Assembly: GCA_900770895.1 (NCBI GenBank)
Contig: CAAGMF010000049.1
Location: 1 to 6,067, forward strand
Source: an uncultured Mitsuokella sp.
GTDB taxonomy: Bacteria > Bacillota > Negativicutes > Selenomonadales > Selenomonadaceae
DNA length: 6,067 bases
Direction: 5' to 3'
Part shown: positions 5,943-6,067 of the stretch, one piece after another
Layout of the letters: each line of letters opens with the position of its first letter
Position numbering within the stretch: the first letter of the stretch is position 1
Position numbers and translations under genes: made by a program
The notes under the pieces: model-generated
Database searches by the model: none
Told to the model about the DNA's origin: nothing
The model's input: the letters and a program-made list of their open reading frames with translations, nothing else

Positions 5943-5972
5943 AGGGGTCAGATTTATTCTGACCTCTTTCTT
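5943..5972 (+). terminator. Rho-independent terminator of the regulator gene
   Basis: AGGGGTCAGA (5943-5952) pairs with TCTGACCTCT (5958-5967) in a 10-bp stem containing one G-U pair, with a five-base loop and a tail TTTCTT. It starts 24 bases after the stop codon. Its GGGGTCAGA core also resembles a REP-type palindrome (see findings). Confidence 0.8.
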
Positions 5973-6006
5973 ATGCCCATAAGTCATTAAGTTAAGACAT
6001 CAAAAC

Positions 6007-6057
6007 AGTCTCCCATGTACGGATAAAACCAAGTCCAAGCATGGGAGGCTTCTTTTT
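6007..6057 (+). terminator. Second terminator-like hairpin with long loop near the right edge
   Basis: AGTCTCCCATG (6007-6017) pairs with CATGGGAGGCT (6040-6050) in an 11-bp stem (one wobble pair) with a 22-base loop. It is followed by TCTTTTT and a further T run to 6065. No gene is recognised between it and the preceding terminator at 5943-5972, so it may be a back-up terminator or the end of a leader or small RNA. Confidence 0.6.
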
Positions 6058-6067
6058 GCTTTTTGAG

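Noticed and set aside
5916..5990. 24-codon ORF overlapping the regulator stop (ATGA overlap), starting MNDKKTTRIRG
   Set aside because: The ATGA overlap suggests translational coupling, but the ORF runs straight through the terminator hairpin and would be truncated in most transcripts. No homology is recognised.

Overview
The window looks like a bacterial chromosome segment from a moderately GC-rich Firmicute. My best guess is Negativicutes/Selenomonadaceae (Selenomonas or Mitsuokella type). The basis is GC-preferring codons with AT-rich intergenic DNA, strong AGGAGG-type ribosome binding sites, sigma-A-like promoters and Rho-independent terminators with T tracts, plus a phosphotransferase (PTS) sugar locus. 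This placement is an inference; no taxonomic marker gene is present.

Layout. Positions 1-434 (minus) hold the first 144 codons of an ABC-transporter ATPase that runs off the left edge; its promoter lies at 468-496. A strong minus-strand terminator at 599-632 closes the next gene, a HAD-family sugar-phosphate phosphatase (717-1397, minus), which has its own promoter at 1477-1505. Another strong terminator (1531-1565) ends a two-gene minus-strand operon transcribed from 4967-4995: mtlA, a single-chain mannitol PTS EIICBA (2995-4869), followed by a SorE-like zinc-dependent dehydrogenase (1626-2906). A 9-bp GC-rich hairpin without a T tract sits between the two genes. Divergent from mtlA, on the plus strand, is a DeoR-family repressor (5131-5919) with an extended -10 promoter at 5027-5056 and a terminator at 5943-5972. 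The last ~75 bases hold a second terminator-like hairpin with no recognised gene before it.

How it fits together. Mannitol would enter through MtlA as mannitol 1-phosphate. The usual next enzyme, MtlD, is absent from the window; its place is taken by a homologue of L-sorbose-1-phosphate reductase (SorE). The regulator is a DeoR-type repressor, not the PRD-type MtlR activator common in Firmicutes. If the SorE-like enzyme keeps its family's regiochemistry (acting on the carbon next to the phosphate), mannitol 1-phosphate would become fructose 1-phosphate instead of fructose 6-phosphate. That is the most interesting testable idea here. The neighbouring HAD phosphatase could drain excess hexitol phosphate but is transcribed separately.

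Overall this is a mostly ordinary carbohydrate locus with an unusual enzyme and regulator combination. I saw no CRISPR array, tRNA, rRNA or complete mobile element.
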